Both the position numbers and the translations under genes were made by a program. DNA of 64,000 bases, taken from NCBI RefSeq assembly GCF_022201045.2, contig NC_068560.1, forward strand, positions 38,713,001-38,777,000, in the 5' to 3' direction. Shown in pieces: positions 12,701 through 26,755 of the stretch. The DNA comes from Citrus sinensis (taxonomy: Eukaryota > Streptophyta > Magnoliopsida > Sapindales > Rutaceae). Within the stretch, counting starts at the first letter, position 1. Each line of letters begins with the position of its first letter. Under the pieces are notes generated by a model. The model was given only the letters and a program-made list of their open reading frames with translations. It was not told the origin of the DNA and ran no database searches.

Positions 12701-15616
12701 ATAGTGTATTCCTATAGTTACCCTTGAAAATGCAGAATAAGTGAATCTTGGCCAAATTAGAATCAAAGAGGGGGACTTGAACCCCTTACCTTACCAAAAA
12801 TTTGCATGATGAAGGCATCTCAACAGAGAATATACACACACTTACAATAACGGAGGTCCACATTAGAGAATCAAATACAACGACTGATGCTCCAACAAAC
12901 ATGAAATCCAAGCCAAAAGGAAGACAGACAAGCCATCAAATTGGAAAAAATCAAAGAAATAAGAAATCCATGGTCATAACATGATAGGTTTGTATCACGC
13001 CAAATACAATGCAAAATGAGTCAACTCGAATGTGCCAAATACAATGCAAACCTATCCACAACATTTGCTCACTGAAGAGAAAGGAAAAGAGTCGACAGCA
13101 ATGTGCCTCATGGCGTTTCATATAATCAGATATTGTCCCCATCTAAAACATTTAAATGCAATCACGTACCACTGAACGAAGGGTAGCATTCATTAGCCTA
13201 GATATATACTCTCTCCCCATTCCCCTCTACAGGTTTTCTATATCCACTCCCATTCAGCATATAATTTCTATCGTGAACATTCATTACAAATGCTGTTGAG
13301 CTGACAAATCTTTCTAGGTCAGCCCATCATAAAGCATAAAGCAAATGCAATTGAAAAAAAAAAAAATGAGTTCTACCTCCTTTCCAGCATTCGTAGGCTG
13401 AGGGAAAGACGAAGCAGGGAGCTGAAGCTCGCCACTTAGCCTCTTATGCTTTTCATATTCCAACAGTGCCTGCACAAACTTGATAAGATCAAGGAGCAGC
13501 AAACACAAAAAGCACTCATGCAGACAAGTGATTGAAGGGAAAAATTAAGGACCCAGGAACAATAAGTACAATATAGAAACTTAAATTCAGTTTACTTTTC
13601 AAACAACTTATAAGGAACAATAAGTACAGAGAAAGAAGAATGTTAAGAAAATCATAAGAAAAAAGTTTCCAGCTAAATGCTACACAGGCATTTGATTCTC
13701 AATGAACACTCCCAATTTCTAGAGAAAATACAGATACATATACTACAAGAGTTTAAAAATATTGGGCAAATTCTAGAGGTGTATCAAGAGAAACAAAATG
13801 CATGGTCACATAAAACTTAATTCCAATGTACACAATTACTTGATGTCCCAACTAAAGAAGCAGTACCTTTTCATAGAAAATGCGGAAAGTCCAAGATACA
13901 GTGGTGCAGGTCCTGAAAGATCAAGAACATGAATACAATCAATTGCATAAGGCCTTTTACTAACTAGAATATTGCACTTATTCTCCATTTTTGAGAAAAA
14001 TTTTAGGAGACATAAAGCAGTAATGGGTTAGACATGATAAGATATAAAGATCAAACCAGAATAACGCATCAATTGAAAAGTAAGGGGAAAATGTGACATT
14101 AAACAGCAAATTTCATATTCCAAAGCCATTGAGACTGACATGATTGATTAAAAATAATAATCTACAATATTCTTACTTTGGGGGGTGAAATGACTCTCCT
14201 ACTTGCCGCCATAACTTTGAAGCAGTCACCTACAGTTGACCATAGAGTGAAAATAGTTGTCATGTCTTGACAGTGACAAATAGCTCAAGACTCATATTTT
14301 ACGATATTGATGCACAAACTATAGGCAGAAAGTAACTGAATTCAACCACAAGATTCAACTCTATTTTGTCAACACTCTCTAAAATATGTAAACTCAACCT
14401 AGTGGCCAACCTTCTGCACTCATGGACAGACTTTTCATAGTTTAAACTTGGAAGAAAATGTGTTGATGATTAAGCTATAATATACAATCCAGTAATGTTT
14501 TAGTTGCATCACATTGCTTCTGTCACCAAAGAACAAAACCTTTTGGGAAAACAGAACAGAACAAAACTGGGGAAAAAATTACCGTAACAAAGAAAAATTT
14601 CATTCGTATAACGAAAAGTGACAAAATCATATGGAAGTCATAAGACAAAATACAACATACAAAAAGCACTTTAATGGGATTGGTCACTTTAAACATCAAT
14701 TGAATCTGATCAAGGAAAACCCACTGCCCCATGAAATCCAATAAAGTACAAAAGGTGATAGCTAAGAACAGTGAAGTACATCCAGAGCTACAAGATCATC
14801 CAGGAAACTGAAACAAATAGCATATAAATGTTCAATCATACCACTTCATAGCCACCCAATCTAACAACAGCCCTCCATAACCTGCAACCGTGAAAAACAC
14901 AGAATTTAGCATCCCCTCGAAAAGGTGAAACAAAGGTGTCCATTTTCCCAATTTAAAACATTCATCACCAGAGACTTACTTAAGGCAGTTTAATGGTTCT
15001 CCATAAAACTTCGGTGGTTTAAATTCCAGGGCATTCTCCCTATAGAAACTTTCAATCTCCTTCATGAACTCTGCTTGCTCCTCTGGCGTCCCTTCATCAG
15101 CCTCTCCCATCTCCAAATTGAACAAGAAATAAAATTGTCAAAAATAAAAGCAATGTTGAAAATACTAGTTTTCTATATCCTACTTGTATTGACCTGAAGT
15201 ACCTCAATATCATTCAACCAATTCTTTGATTTCCTCACACTCTCATCCTCAGCTTTAGACGTCGAAGACTCCCCGTGTGGGATGGGAGTTACAGAGGTAT
15301 TAGTTTTGGGCTCATTCTCAACATGGGTGTCATCACCATTGGTCTTACTTGTACTCTCTGGCAGCTCATCAGTACCAGCACCACCACCACCAGATTTTGT
15401 ATTCACACCGGCGGTGGCTTCAGCATCAGACTTTTCAGGAAACACTTCATCAACACTAGGCAATGTCTCAGGCTTATCCTCAGCTGTCTCCCGACATGAT
15501 GACTGCCCATTTTCACTAGGTTGCTGAGAAGCTTGTTGCTGTTGAGCACTTGCTTCAACAAGATTAGCTTCTGAAATATGCAGTGAATCTTGGTCCACCA
15601 TTTCAGTGTCTCCCAT
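9709..15616 (-). CDS. ARID domain plus HSP20-like domain protein (ARID5/6 type)
   Basis: Coding exons on the minus strand: 15194-15616, 14980-15110, 14842-14881, 14177-14229, 13867-13912, 13377-13469, 12364-12486, 12191-12242, 12053-12116, 11199-11265, 11040-11090, 10179-10271, 9709-9810. All are bounded by GT/AG and in phase, giving 445 aa. Residues 1-141 are a disordered acidic leader encoded by the first exon. The ARID/BRIGHT DNA-binding domain occupies about 142-245 (LWRAVVRLGGYEVV, SKLWRQVGESFHPP, WTFRIFYEK). The C-terminus (about 342-445) is an alpha-crystallin/HSP20-like fold (DWVKIN, YEVYALVPGL, GRLVITGEPE, LYVRVPFE). This pairing matches the Arabidopsis proteins At1g20910 and At1g76510, presumed nuclear chromatin factors. 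Start choice: the first ATG after a good acceptor at 15639, which implies a 5'UTR intron. The next gene is the divergent RH42 relic. Confidence 0.92.
10133..10149. repeat. G17 homopolymer in ARID gene intron
   Basis: A T8 run passes directly into 17 consecutive G (C17 on the transcribed strand). It lies in the last intron, about 30 bp from the donor of exon 10179-10271. Length may be uncertain because homopolymers are hard to sequence. Confidence 0.8.
10295..10556. repeat. 131-bp tandem duplication in ARID gene intron
   Basis: Copy 1 (10295-10425) and copy 2 (10426-10556) are adjacent direct repeats that differ at only one base that I can see (ttttaatgtg versus ttttattgtg). Both lie in the intron between exons 11040-11090 and 10179-10271. 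The near identity means a recent duplication or an assembly artefact. Confidence 0.92.
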
Positions 15617-17016
15617 TTCCCTTATATTGATTCTAGTCTCTAAACACACACACAGAGTAAAATACACGTTGTATCGATGAATTCTACCAAAATAAGCAGA
15701 TAATTCATACAAAACGACATTAAATGTTCCTAAATTCTCATCCTACCACAGTAATTTACACATGAGCCTCAAAATTGAAAACCAAACCCTAATTTTAAGT
15801 TTGATTTAATAAAGGATGAAGAAAATAATTAAACTTTTTCTAACCAAAAAAAAAAAAAAACTCCTTTACTTCCCTCGCTTTTGTTCGGATAAAGCAAAGA
15901 GCTTAAACTTACTTTTTTTTTTTTCCTGTTTTTCTATTTTTTCTAACACTTGAACGATATATATTATAAATGAGACGCACGACAAACAAAAAAAAAAAAC
16001 CAAAAAAAGTTGTTTCAGACCTCAGTGCGTCAAAAACCAAAAACAAGAAAAATTCTTTTTCTTTCTTAAAAAAAAAAGGAAGGGGGAAAAGAAAAAATAG
16101 CTTGCCTGAGCGACGGTGAGTAGTAGAGGCGAAACAAGCGGGAGCTAGAGATTAGGGAAGAGGAGGAGGAGGCTCAACGGCGCGTGTTAGGGTTTAGTTC
16201 AGCTAGAAATTGACAATGCTGGTAATTACAAGAGTCAGAGCCAGAGGGAGCAATAAATGGAAACCAGAGGGATATTATCCAGCTAACACAGAAAGAAAGT
16301 AACGTTCATGGCAGGTACCGTATACTCTGCACTCTGCACTCGCCACCAGTGCGGTTTCGTTTCGATGTTTGAATATTGCTTGAGACGACGGTGAAGTCAA
16401 ATTATTTATTTTATGAGCAACAAAACGAAGGTTTAATTTTGAAAAGATAAATAATTAAACAACTCAGCTCAGCTCAGCTCAGCCAAAATTAGCAATAATA
16501 CCACCGCGATCACTCGTTCATTAATTTGCCTTTCCGACTTCAAAAATACTTTGCTTTCTTTTACTCCACACCGCTGAACATCTGGCCTGTTTTATCACTT
16601 TCATTCACCCTTTTAAAGGACTTTATTTGTATGTATTTTTCTTTTTACTTAATAATAATAATAGTAAAATCATTATTAGAACGATCTTAAATCAAAATAA
16701 AATTATTTAATCATTTTTTTTTCCTTGTAAGCCCGTGTGCTAATTAAATTGATCCACAATTGTTTGCAAACGTAGTGCAATTATTACACTAATATTACAT
16801 TTGTACCACTGTCATGTCCAATTAATGTGAACAACATGTTAACACAAGCCACTTAATTTTTTACAATAATATTTTACCTGAGAAACAAAAATCTTTACTT
16901 TTAACGGTTCGAGAAATGGCTCTAATTCTATTATCAACCGAATATACGGGTTGCCCTTCTCAAATTTGTAATTTTCCCAACACTCGTGCAAAGCACATCG
17001 ATCATTGGACCAGGGT
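15617..17016. other. 5' region of ARID gene and ARID-RH42 intergenic DNA
   Basis: A 5'UTR exon ends at 15639 after the acceptor tgtgtttag. The distal 5'UTR exon is probably in the purine-rich stretch around 16106-16200. The rest is AT-rich with A/T runs and a short (CAGCT)n repeat near 16464-16485. In Arabidopsis the RH42 N-terminal coding region would be expected on the right side; I find no trace of it here. Confidence 0.45.
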
Positions 17017-18420
17017 TACAAATGTTTGACATGGGTGTCGGACGTCAGATCACTCGAATTGTTCAAAATCGAAATTTGTGCACATAAGGTATTGAACAAA
17101 CCTGTCGAGATACAGGTTGGTGGGGGAAGTGTTGTTAACAGAGAAATAAGTCCGTTGGTTGAGGTGAGGCCAGAAAGTGATAGGTTCTTTTAGGGCTTTT
17201 AGAACTGCTAGTTGAATGGTATAAGAAGGGGAAAATTTTGGTATCTGTCCAGAGTCAGGAAATATGCAATGCTCTGTTCAGGGATTTGCTTAGGAATGGG
17301 TATCCTTGCCTTTCGCTTCATGGGGCAAAACAATCAGACAGATCGTGAGTTAAACCATTTCTGATTTTGAGAGCAATGTCTGCAGTTTGTTGATTGCCAC
17401 TGGAGTTGCTGCTAGAGGTTTAGGTGTGAAGAAGCTTGAACTAGGGATCAACTTTATATATATATATATATATCCTCCAAATCACTATGAGGATTATGCT
17501 CACCGTGTTGTTAGAACTGGCAGAGCTGGTTGAAAAGGCTGTGCCATTACATTTATCTCTGAGGAGGATGCAAAATACGCACCAGATCTTGGAAAGGCTT
17601 TGCAGCTATCTGAGCAAGTTGTTCCTGATGACCTGTAAGCCCTCGCTGATAGTTTCATGGCTAAAGTGAATCAGGGACTTGAGCAAGCCCATGTCACTGG
17701 TTGTGGCGGAAGTGGTTTCAAATTTAACGAAGAGGAAGATGAGAAGAGGAAAGCAGTGAAGAAAGCTCAGGCAAAAGACTATGGCTTTGAGGAAGACAAG
17801 TCAGATTCTGAAGATGAAGATGAAGGAATCCGGAAGGCTGGTGGCGACATCTCATGGCAAGATGCCCTTGCTGAGATTGCATCTATTGCTGCTGCCTCCA
17901 AGGCCTCAGCTTCAATGCCAACTCCTATTGGTGCTGCTCATTCTTGGCCTATCGGTACCTGGAGCAGCACCAGTTGTCTCTGCTACCAGGCTGCCTGTGG
18001 TACCAAATGACCGGGCAGCTTAGGCGGCAGCATTAGCAGCTGCCATTAGCTTGCAACATAATTTGGCAAAGATTCAATCTGATGCAATGCCAGAACATTA
18101 TGAAGCAGAGTTGGAGATTACTGATTTTCTACAGAATGCTCGATGGAAGGTTACACACAAGGAAACACAGGGTCCAATTTTGGAATGGACTGGAGCTGCC
18201 ATTACCACAAGGGGCCAATATATCCCCACGTAGCCGGATCCCAGGTCTAGGGGAACGCAAGCTCTACTTGTTTATTGCGAGCCCTACTGAACAGTCTGTC
18301 AATAGAGCTACAGCCTAGTTAAGACATGGTTTGGAAGACTTCACAAATCTGGCACTACTGCTGCCGGGTGGAGCACAACCGGGCAGGTACTTGGTCGTAC
18401 GAAATTGTAAGGACTGAGCT
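17017..18420 (+). pseudogene. RH42: Decayed DEAD-box RNA helicase RH42/RCF1 (C-terminal two thirds)
   Basis: Frame-hopping translation recovers the helicase C-lobe and tail of the Prp5-like helicase RH42: MFDMG near 17023, then VLNKPVEIQVGG, SPLVEVRPESDRF, PCLSLHGAK, a motif V-like [11 protein letters not shown], and motif VI as [10 protein letters not shown] (usual HRVGRTGRAG). The tail continues through DDLKALADSFMAKVNQGLEQ, KFNEEEDEKRKA, EDEDEGIRKAGGDIS, LQHNLAKIQSDAMPEHYEAE and ITTRGQYI. There are several frameshifts, in-frame stops (an Arg codon is TGA just after GRAG) and an (AT)n expansion within the INFD region. The RS-like N-terminus and RecA-like domain 1 are absent. No introns interrupt the matched part. 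RH42/RCF1 acts in pre-mRNA splicing; this copy cannot be functional. Its place between ARID and PILS matches At1g20920. Confidence 0.88.
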
Positions 18421-20722
18421 TTTAATTCACACTAGAAGCATGGCCTTATTTGTCTATATTGGACTTGAAAGTTGACTATCCATCTGATTCTGTTAAACTT
18501 TTAATGTTTTTCCTCGGGATGGTTGTTTGGTTTGGAAATTTCTTTGTTAATTCCTTGGTGGACTTAAATTTGTGATTTTGTGGATGATGCCATGCTATGT
18601 TTAGCACTCTTTAGTTATAAAATAGAATCCAAAGGAATCTATTTCTTCATATATATGGAAGCCTAATTTGTATATAGGGTGATAGGGTTAAGAAGAATTA
18701 GTGAGTTTGCTAGCGTGCCATGGAAACAGAACAGAAATGCCTCTGTTCCATTTGCCGCCTAGAAGTTGCAGATATAGCCATAGTCAAAACTCTTTTATCA
18801 TGATATTAAACTTACAAGCCAGAAGCAGATTCTCAAATGTTCTTTTTTTGGTTTAAATTCCCTTCACCGTTATCTCTTGTGGCTCTCTTAGAATTAAATG
18901 TGTTTGTTAAGTTTGTTTTCGATTTCCACGACTCTTCGCCTTGGTTTTTTAATTTTTCCTTCTCTCTCTCTTGTTTCTGTTCTTTCTCCATTGCATGAGG
19001 GATTTAAGCCCATGCTCACATGTTCAATATATAGTCTCTGCCACTATCTTAGCTATCGGGCTGTCAAAGAGATGGTGGTACCATCTGTTGCAATGCTTTT
19101 GCTTAATGTTGGTTCCGATTATTGTAATGTATGGTTTATATAATTCTTTTTTTTTTTACCATACCATACCATCTGTGACTGTGTTATTATTTTTATGGTA
19201 TCTTGTACTCTTTTGTTTTGTGCTTTTGTACGAGTGTAGTCATAAAGCTCCAGAAGCTATCTTTATGTAAGGGGTAGAGCTTATTATGGCTCATGCCTCC
19301 ATTATGTACAAAACCTGACCAGAATGCATACTGTTACTGATGAGGGAATGTGAGAGAGTTTCCCATCCATGAGTTTGGCATCTTTAATGATGCCTTCATT
19401 TCATTTTTCAGACTTAAATCTGTTCTGATGGTATACTAAAATCTCATGATTGAATTCTTTTTCGCTTTTGAAACTGATCATGATCGTGAACGTGAATGCC
19501 TTGGAGGATGCAGACAGTAAGACTTGCGTATAGGAGGGTATCCATAGATATAATGGATTAGTAGCGCAAAACAATTAAGTTTTACTTGTTTACACCAGTC
19601 ACCGGAAACAGGAATAGATTTTGTTTTTGTTTTCATATCTGCTGCAATTGCACGGAAACTATGATTGAGCTTGAGCCAGAGCCAGAGCCAGCACTTGCTG
19701 TCTGTCACTTAGAAGATGACAAACAGTCCGGAAGCAGAACAGAAGTTGGTCGGCCCAAAACAAGAAGAATTACTTATCTGTCGCCGTGCTGCACCGGAGG
19801 AATTGAAACTTTTGAACCGAGAGATGACATGGCCCGATAATTCTAATTTAGAAATCTAATCTCCCATCCCATAGAACAAAGGCAAATCTGGCAACTTGAA
19901 CATTTTATCAGTTCCCTTTTTCATTTTTTGAGCCATAATAATTCAGTCGTTAATTAATTATGCATGGAATGTGTTGTTGGCCTACGCACCTAGTCTGAAT
20001 GAACGTAGGAAAAAAATATTAAAAGAAATGTTGGAGAAGAGGATATTGACAATTGTGAAATGTCAACCCACGAGACGTATAGGTGCGGTGCGGCTGCTCG
20101 AGTGGGCTCCGCATTGACGATTGTGAAAGGCCTCGACCTCGGACTTCGCCGCCAGTGCTTTTGGCAAGTCTCAACTGATTTATTGGTTTTGGATGAGGAC
20201 CCTGACTGAGGTAAAAGCCCAGTAGGCTCGAGCGGGCGGTACATCTGTTTTGACTTTTGAGTTGTGAGTTGACTTTTTAGACTCGCTGTGCATGTGCGTA
20301 ACGTTTTGTTGTTTCCTGGAAGAGGATGCGCGTACGAACGCGTGTTATGCATGCGCGGCTCATCATTGAATCACGCGTCTTCTGTCGACGACATCATAAC
20401 TTTAAAAACTTTGACTGTTTCAACGAATTCAACCGAAAATATTACTGCACGTTCTGTTTTTGGTTCATTGCATGTTCTTATCTCTAGCTTTGTAAGACAC
20501 AAATTTATTTACGTCTCTGGTACACGTGCGATGAGATATGAAATTTGCACTCTACTAGATCGGGATTATTTATACATACACAATTACAAATGTGCTTCTA
20601 AAATAATATTCATTCATTCATTTTGCGGTTGCGTCGTGTCGTTGCTGCATTTCCTCGTACTACTGCGATTTAATTAATTAAGGCAATAGATTACTTGGTT
20701 TTTGCATTTCGTAATTAGAACA
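18421..20722. other. Intergenic; RH42 3' flank and PILS promoter side
   Basis: About 2.3 kb without credible coding sequence. The left part may be the former RH42 3'UTR. A short GAGCCA repeat lies at about 19670-19690. Region 20000-20360 is GC-richer with CG dinucleotides. No transposon ends were recognised. Confidence 0.45.
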
Positions 20723-23356
20723 ATGGGAGCTTTGGATCTTTTCATTGCTTCATCGATTCCAGTCTTGAAAGTGCTCCTGATAACCGCTCTTGGCTCGTAT
20801 CTGGCTCTGGATCATGTCAATATTTTAGGTGAAGATGCCCGGAAGCATATTAATAATGTGAGTTCTTGATTCTTGATTACAACTGCAAATTCTTCTTCTT
20901 CCTTAATTCGAACGTAACCTCTCCATTCACCTGTTAATCAATCAATCAATCAATCACTAACACTTCCTATTTAATTTTTGTGTTGCGAAACTGAAACAGC
21001 TAGTGTTCTACGTATTCAACCCGGCCCTTGTGGCCTCCAACCTTGCCAATACAATTACATATGAGAGCATGCTCAAGTTGTGAGTCAAATTCTAATTTTT
21101 CTGTCCACTATATTGAATCTCTGCTCTCGCAACACAGTAAAACTTTTGAGAATATCTATGCATTGTTGAATTCTTGAATAATGTCACAGATGGTTCATGC
21201 CGTTCAATGTCCTCATCACATTTCTCGTTGGTTCAATACTGGGATGGATAGTTGTCCAATTTACAAGACCTCCCTCACATCTCCGAGGGCTTATTGTGGG
21301 TTGCTGTGCTGCAGGTCTGCTCAAATTTTACAATACTATTTATATATATGGTTTCTGTTACTTACAACATCCACTGTTTCACTCACGAAATGTTTTCTTA
21401 ATGATTTTCAATCTCTGTGTGCAGGAAACTTGGGGAACATGCCTCTTATTATTATCCCGGCAGTTTGTAAAGAAAAAGGAAGCCCCTTTGGATCTCCTGA
21501 TACCTGCCAAACATATGGATTGGCTTATGCTTCTCTTTCCATGGCGGTAATACAATACTTCATATCGACATAACAGAATACTTCATGCCTATATATATTC
21601 AGTTTCTTTCCAATAGCATAATTGGCATGCATGATCTTCTCCAGCAGTTTCGAAACTTGCTTAACAAATTGCATGATTCTTTAGCCCATTCTAATCATTT
21701 TACCTCGGAGGGATTTCTTTCAAGTTCTGTTACTTCCTAGCTTTTACATTTCAGGTTGGAGCAATCTATTTGTGGTCTTATGTTTACAATATTGTGAGAG
21801 CATCTTCAACTGGAATCAGTAGAGAATCTAGAACAATTGACGAACCTTTCAGTAAGTCTGTGGCAGATGGCTCCATCTCAGGGACGGGGAGTTGCAGCGA
21901 ACCGTTACTTTCTTCCAAAGAGTTCTTGACACCTGCAGATCAACTTGCATTGCCTTGCACTATATCTGAGGTGAGAACACAAGTAGATTCATTTACGAAC
22001 TCTAGCCACCCCTCCCTTCACTGATTCTTTTTGAGGCTTAAGACAAGTGTGTGTTGGAAAATTTTTCTTTCAAGACTAGGGATTTGATCTTTGGCACTCT
22101 ATGACAGGTGAAAGGTTCATATAGTATGAAGCAGCAAGTGAAGTTGTTTTTCGCGAAGATTAATCTGAAGTCTATGTTTGCCCCTTCGACTATTGGAGCG
22201 GTATGGCCTCAATGCTTTTTATCTTACTGCATTAAGCACTTTTTTCTCTAAAATGGAAGCATTTACTCTTGTCGAGAAAGGGAAAATGAAAATGGAAGGA
22301 AGCGCCCAGCAGGTCTCTCATTTGATGCATTTATGCACATTAACAAAGGTTCATCTTACTTTTTGGATCAATCGATCCAGAGGATTTTGTAAAGACAAAT
22401 CTCATGAAGATTGGCCTGTTGTCATGATTTTGGTACAAGCTCCTGATTGTACATTTATCACATTAACTGAACTGCCGATTCTTTGTTCTGTGTAGCTTGC
22501 TGGATTTATAATTGGACTTGTCCCTCTGTTCCGAAAGTCAATGATTGGTGATAGTGCTCCTCTTCGTGTGATTCAAGATTCTGCTTCTTTAATAGGGTAT
22601 GGAAATCATCCACAAACCCAGTTACAGCTCTAAGCTACATTATGTTAATCTCACAAAAACACTGTCAACTGATATAATTTGTTCCCTGATAACAAACATC
22701 AAAAGACAAAGACTCTACTTCCTCCAGCTATGCTTCTAAAGTTTGAATTTTGACTGCAGAGATGGAGCCATTCCAACCGTCACATTGGTTGTTGGAGGAA
22801 ACCTCCTCAGAGGTAACTGATGAAGGATTAACTTTTGCACTCTGGTTAAACTAACTTTTGAGCGAGCAATTTCAAACAAGTGGTTACTGATATTGGAATT
22901 GGGTTTCAGGTCTGCGAGGTTCAGGAATTCAGAAAAGTATTGTTTTTGGCATTGTCGTTGCCCGTTATGTTGCTCTGCCTCTGGTTGGCATTGTCATTGT
23001 GAAAGGGGCAGTCCGGTTTGGTTTCGTGTGTTCAGATGATCTTCTCTATCAATTCATTCTTCTGCTTCAATTTGCAATGCCGCCTGCCATGAACATAGGT
23101 ACAAACAAGCAACCAATTTTATCAAGTTAAATTCAGAATTTGGTTAAGTGAAATTCAGAATTTTTTCCAACTTATGTTCAAAATTCTTATTCATGAAGGG
23201 GAAATTACCTATGATTTAAATCTTTATGCAGGTACCATCACTCAATTGTTTGGAGCTGGTGAAAGTGAATGTTCCGTCATCATGCTATGGACTTACGCCT
23301 TGGCCTCAGTTTCAATTACTTTGTGGTCCACATTCTTTTTGTGGCTTGTGTCTTGA
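20723..23356 (+). CDS. PILS: PIN-LIKES (PILS) auxin transport facilitator
   Basis: Ten exons: 20723-20857, 21000-21079, 21190-21314, 21425-21546, 21755-21970, 22108-22200, 22496-22596, 22760-22812, 22910-23098, 23232-23356. All junctions are GT/AG and the sum is 1239 bp (412 aa), the usual PILS length. The N-terminal half has hydrophobic segments (SSIPVLKVLLITALGSYLAL, LVFYVFNPALVASNLA, FNVLITFLVGSILGWIVV). The conserved GNLGNMPLIIIPAVC motif sits at the start of exon 4. A hydrophilic loop (about 165-240) is encoded by exon 5. The second membrane block contains IPTVTLVVGGNLLRG and LLLQFAMPPAMNIGTITQLF. PILS proteins sit in the ER membrane and limit nuclear auxin signalling. Position next to CDKB2 matches PILS1 (At1g20925) or PILS3/4 of Arabidopsis. 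Confidence 0.95.
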
Positions 23357-23928
23357 ACTGCACACTACTGAGTATTTTTGGCGATTCATCTCATGGAAAA
23401 ATTTTGCCCATTAAATTAAGTTAAATATTTAAGTCTAGAAAAAGTTTTCGTGGATCAGATTCTCAATTAGAAGCATAGTCCCCGAATTGATTTTTGCGAA
23501 AAGAGGAAAAATACACCATGAAGTGTTATCGAACCTTGAAACTGTAAAACTGTAATTTTAGATATTCTTTGCAATCCAATTTCGTAAACAATACCATGAG
23601 GTTCCTGAAGTGATTTGTGCAAAAAAGAAAAAATGTAAATGCTCCATGCAATTCCAAAAAATTGAATTAATGTAGCGTAGTAGAAATTTTGAAAATGTAC
23701 TCGGTAATTGTGAAACTAGCAAGGAGCAAATCATTAGTCATAGAATTAGTCACTGAATATTAAATCCAACTTGAGAGCCACCACAATATCCTAAAAACAA
23801 ATATTACAAGACTGAGATATGCTTGAGAGAAGCAAATAGACTCCTCCGCTACAGAAATCCCGTTTGCTGGGTTCTCCAATCATCACAAACCAAGGATCCT
23901 AGTTTCCGTCACTAGTTGACACAGATCG
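23357..23928. other. Convergent 3' region between PILS and CDKB2
   Basis: The two genes converge here, so this 570-bp AT-rich stretch should hold both 3'UTRs. No other feature seen. Confidence 0.5.
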
Positions 23929-25865
<1,937 letters not shown>

Positions 25866-25975
25866 CACCATTCTTGCTTTCTTTTCTTTTCTTTTTACTC
25901 TTTCAAAATCTAAAATAAAATCAACAACAAAAGGATCAACCGAGACGCATTCCTTTTTAAGGAGTGGGGAATTTA

Positions 25976-25986
25976 TAACCGTTAAG
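25976..25986 (-). promoter_or_regulatory. MSA-like element upstream of CDKB2
   Basis: On the gene strand this reads CTTAACGGTTA, matching the mitosis-specific activator consensus YCYAACGGYYA at 10 of 11 positions. It lies about 111 bp upstream of the start codon. MSA elements bind three-repeat MYB factors and give G2/M expression, which fits a CDKB2 gene. Confidence 0.6.
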
Positions 25987-26008
25987 AAGAGCGTTGACAC
26001 GGGCTGTC

Positions 26009-26016
26009 TCTAACGG
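26009..26016 (+). promoter_or_regulatory. Second MSA core (TCTAACGG) upstream of CDKB2
   Basis: TCTAACGG matches the first eight positions of the MSA consensus, on the strand opposite to the gene, about 33 bp beyond the first copy. The two following bases (GA) do not match. Confidence 0.45.
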
Positions 26017-26755
26017 GAAGTTTCTTTTTTCTTTTTGAAATTCAAATGTCACTCCAGTTTTCCATATATGCCCTTGCGAGAAACGGATTTGGACAGTCCG
26101 GTCCAGTTCCATTAAGAGAAGCCTGTTTTTCTTCTAATTTGGATAAGCCTTTTCTTTATATTAAATAATTCATTTGTTTTATTTTATCTTTTTCTTTTTT
26201 TTTTTAAATTTAACAAATAAAATATCAGCGAGTGTTAATTGTTTGGGGGTGTTGCACCGGTTGGCTGTGACAGTACTGTACAGGTACAGGTACAGCTACA
26301 AAATTAGAATTTTATACTTTAATACCGGTTCTAAACGAAGCCTTACTATTATTGGATAATATGCAGAGGTATGCATACTAATGCAATAAGAGAAGAGTCA
26401 TGGGCAAATAAAATCAACATGCATTCTTGCATGAAAATTGAAACACTATGTTTCTAGAGAATTGAAGACCTCAAATCCAAACTTAAATTTCAAGATGACT
26501 GATCATTACAACTTATCCATGCAGAAAATGTTATTGAATTCTATCGGTACCAATCAAATCCAATTCAAGCAACTGCTTAATAGTTACATATTTCTCTGGG
26601 ACTCAGCTTGATTTACACAACCGTCCTAAACTCAAAGTAAAAACTAAGTTCACCTCTACCAGTAACCCATTTATATTTCACAACGGAGACAAGAGTAACA
26701 GCCCCCATGCCTACCATGTGTAGTCCACAATATATGATGGAATGTCACCACCAAT
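26017..26755. other. CDKB2 promoter side and FRS 3' flank
   Basis: AT-rich DNA. The left part is the distal promoter of CDKB2, the right part the probable 3'UTR of the FRS gene. There is a T-rich run near 26175-26210 and a short GTACAGGTACAG repeat near 26277-26293. No gene seen. Confidence 0.45.

Noticed and set aside
17487-18318. Several open frames as separate genes
   Set aside because: They are consecutive frame-shifted pieces of one RH42-like helicase relic.
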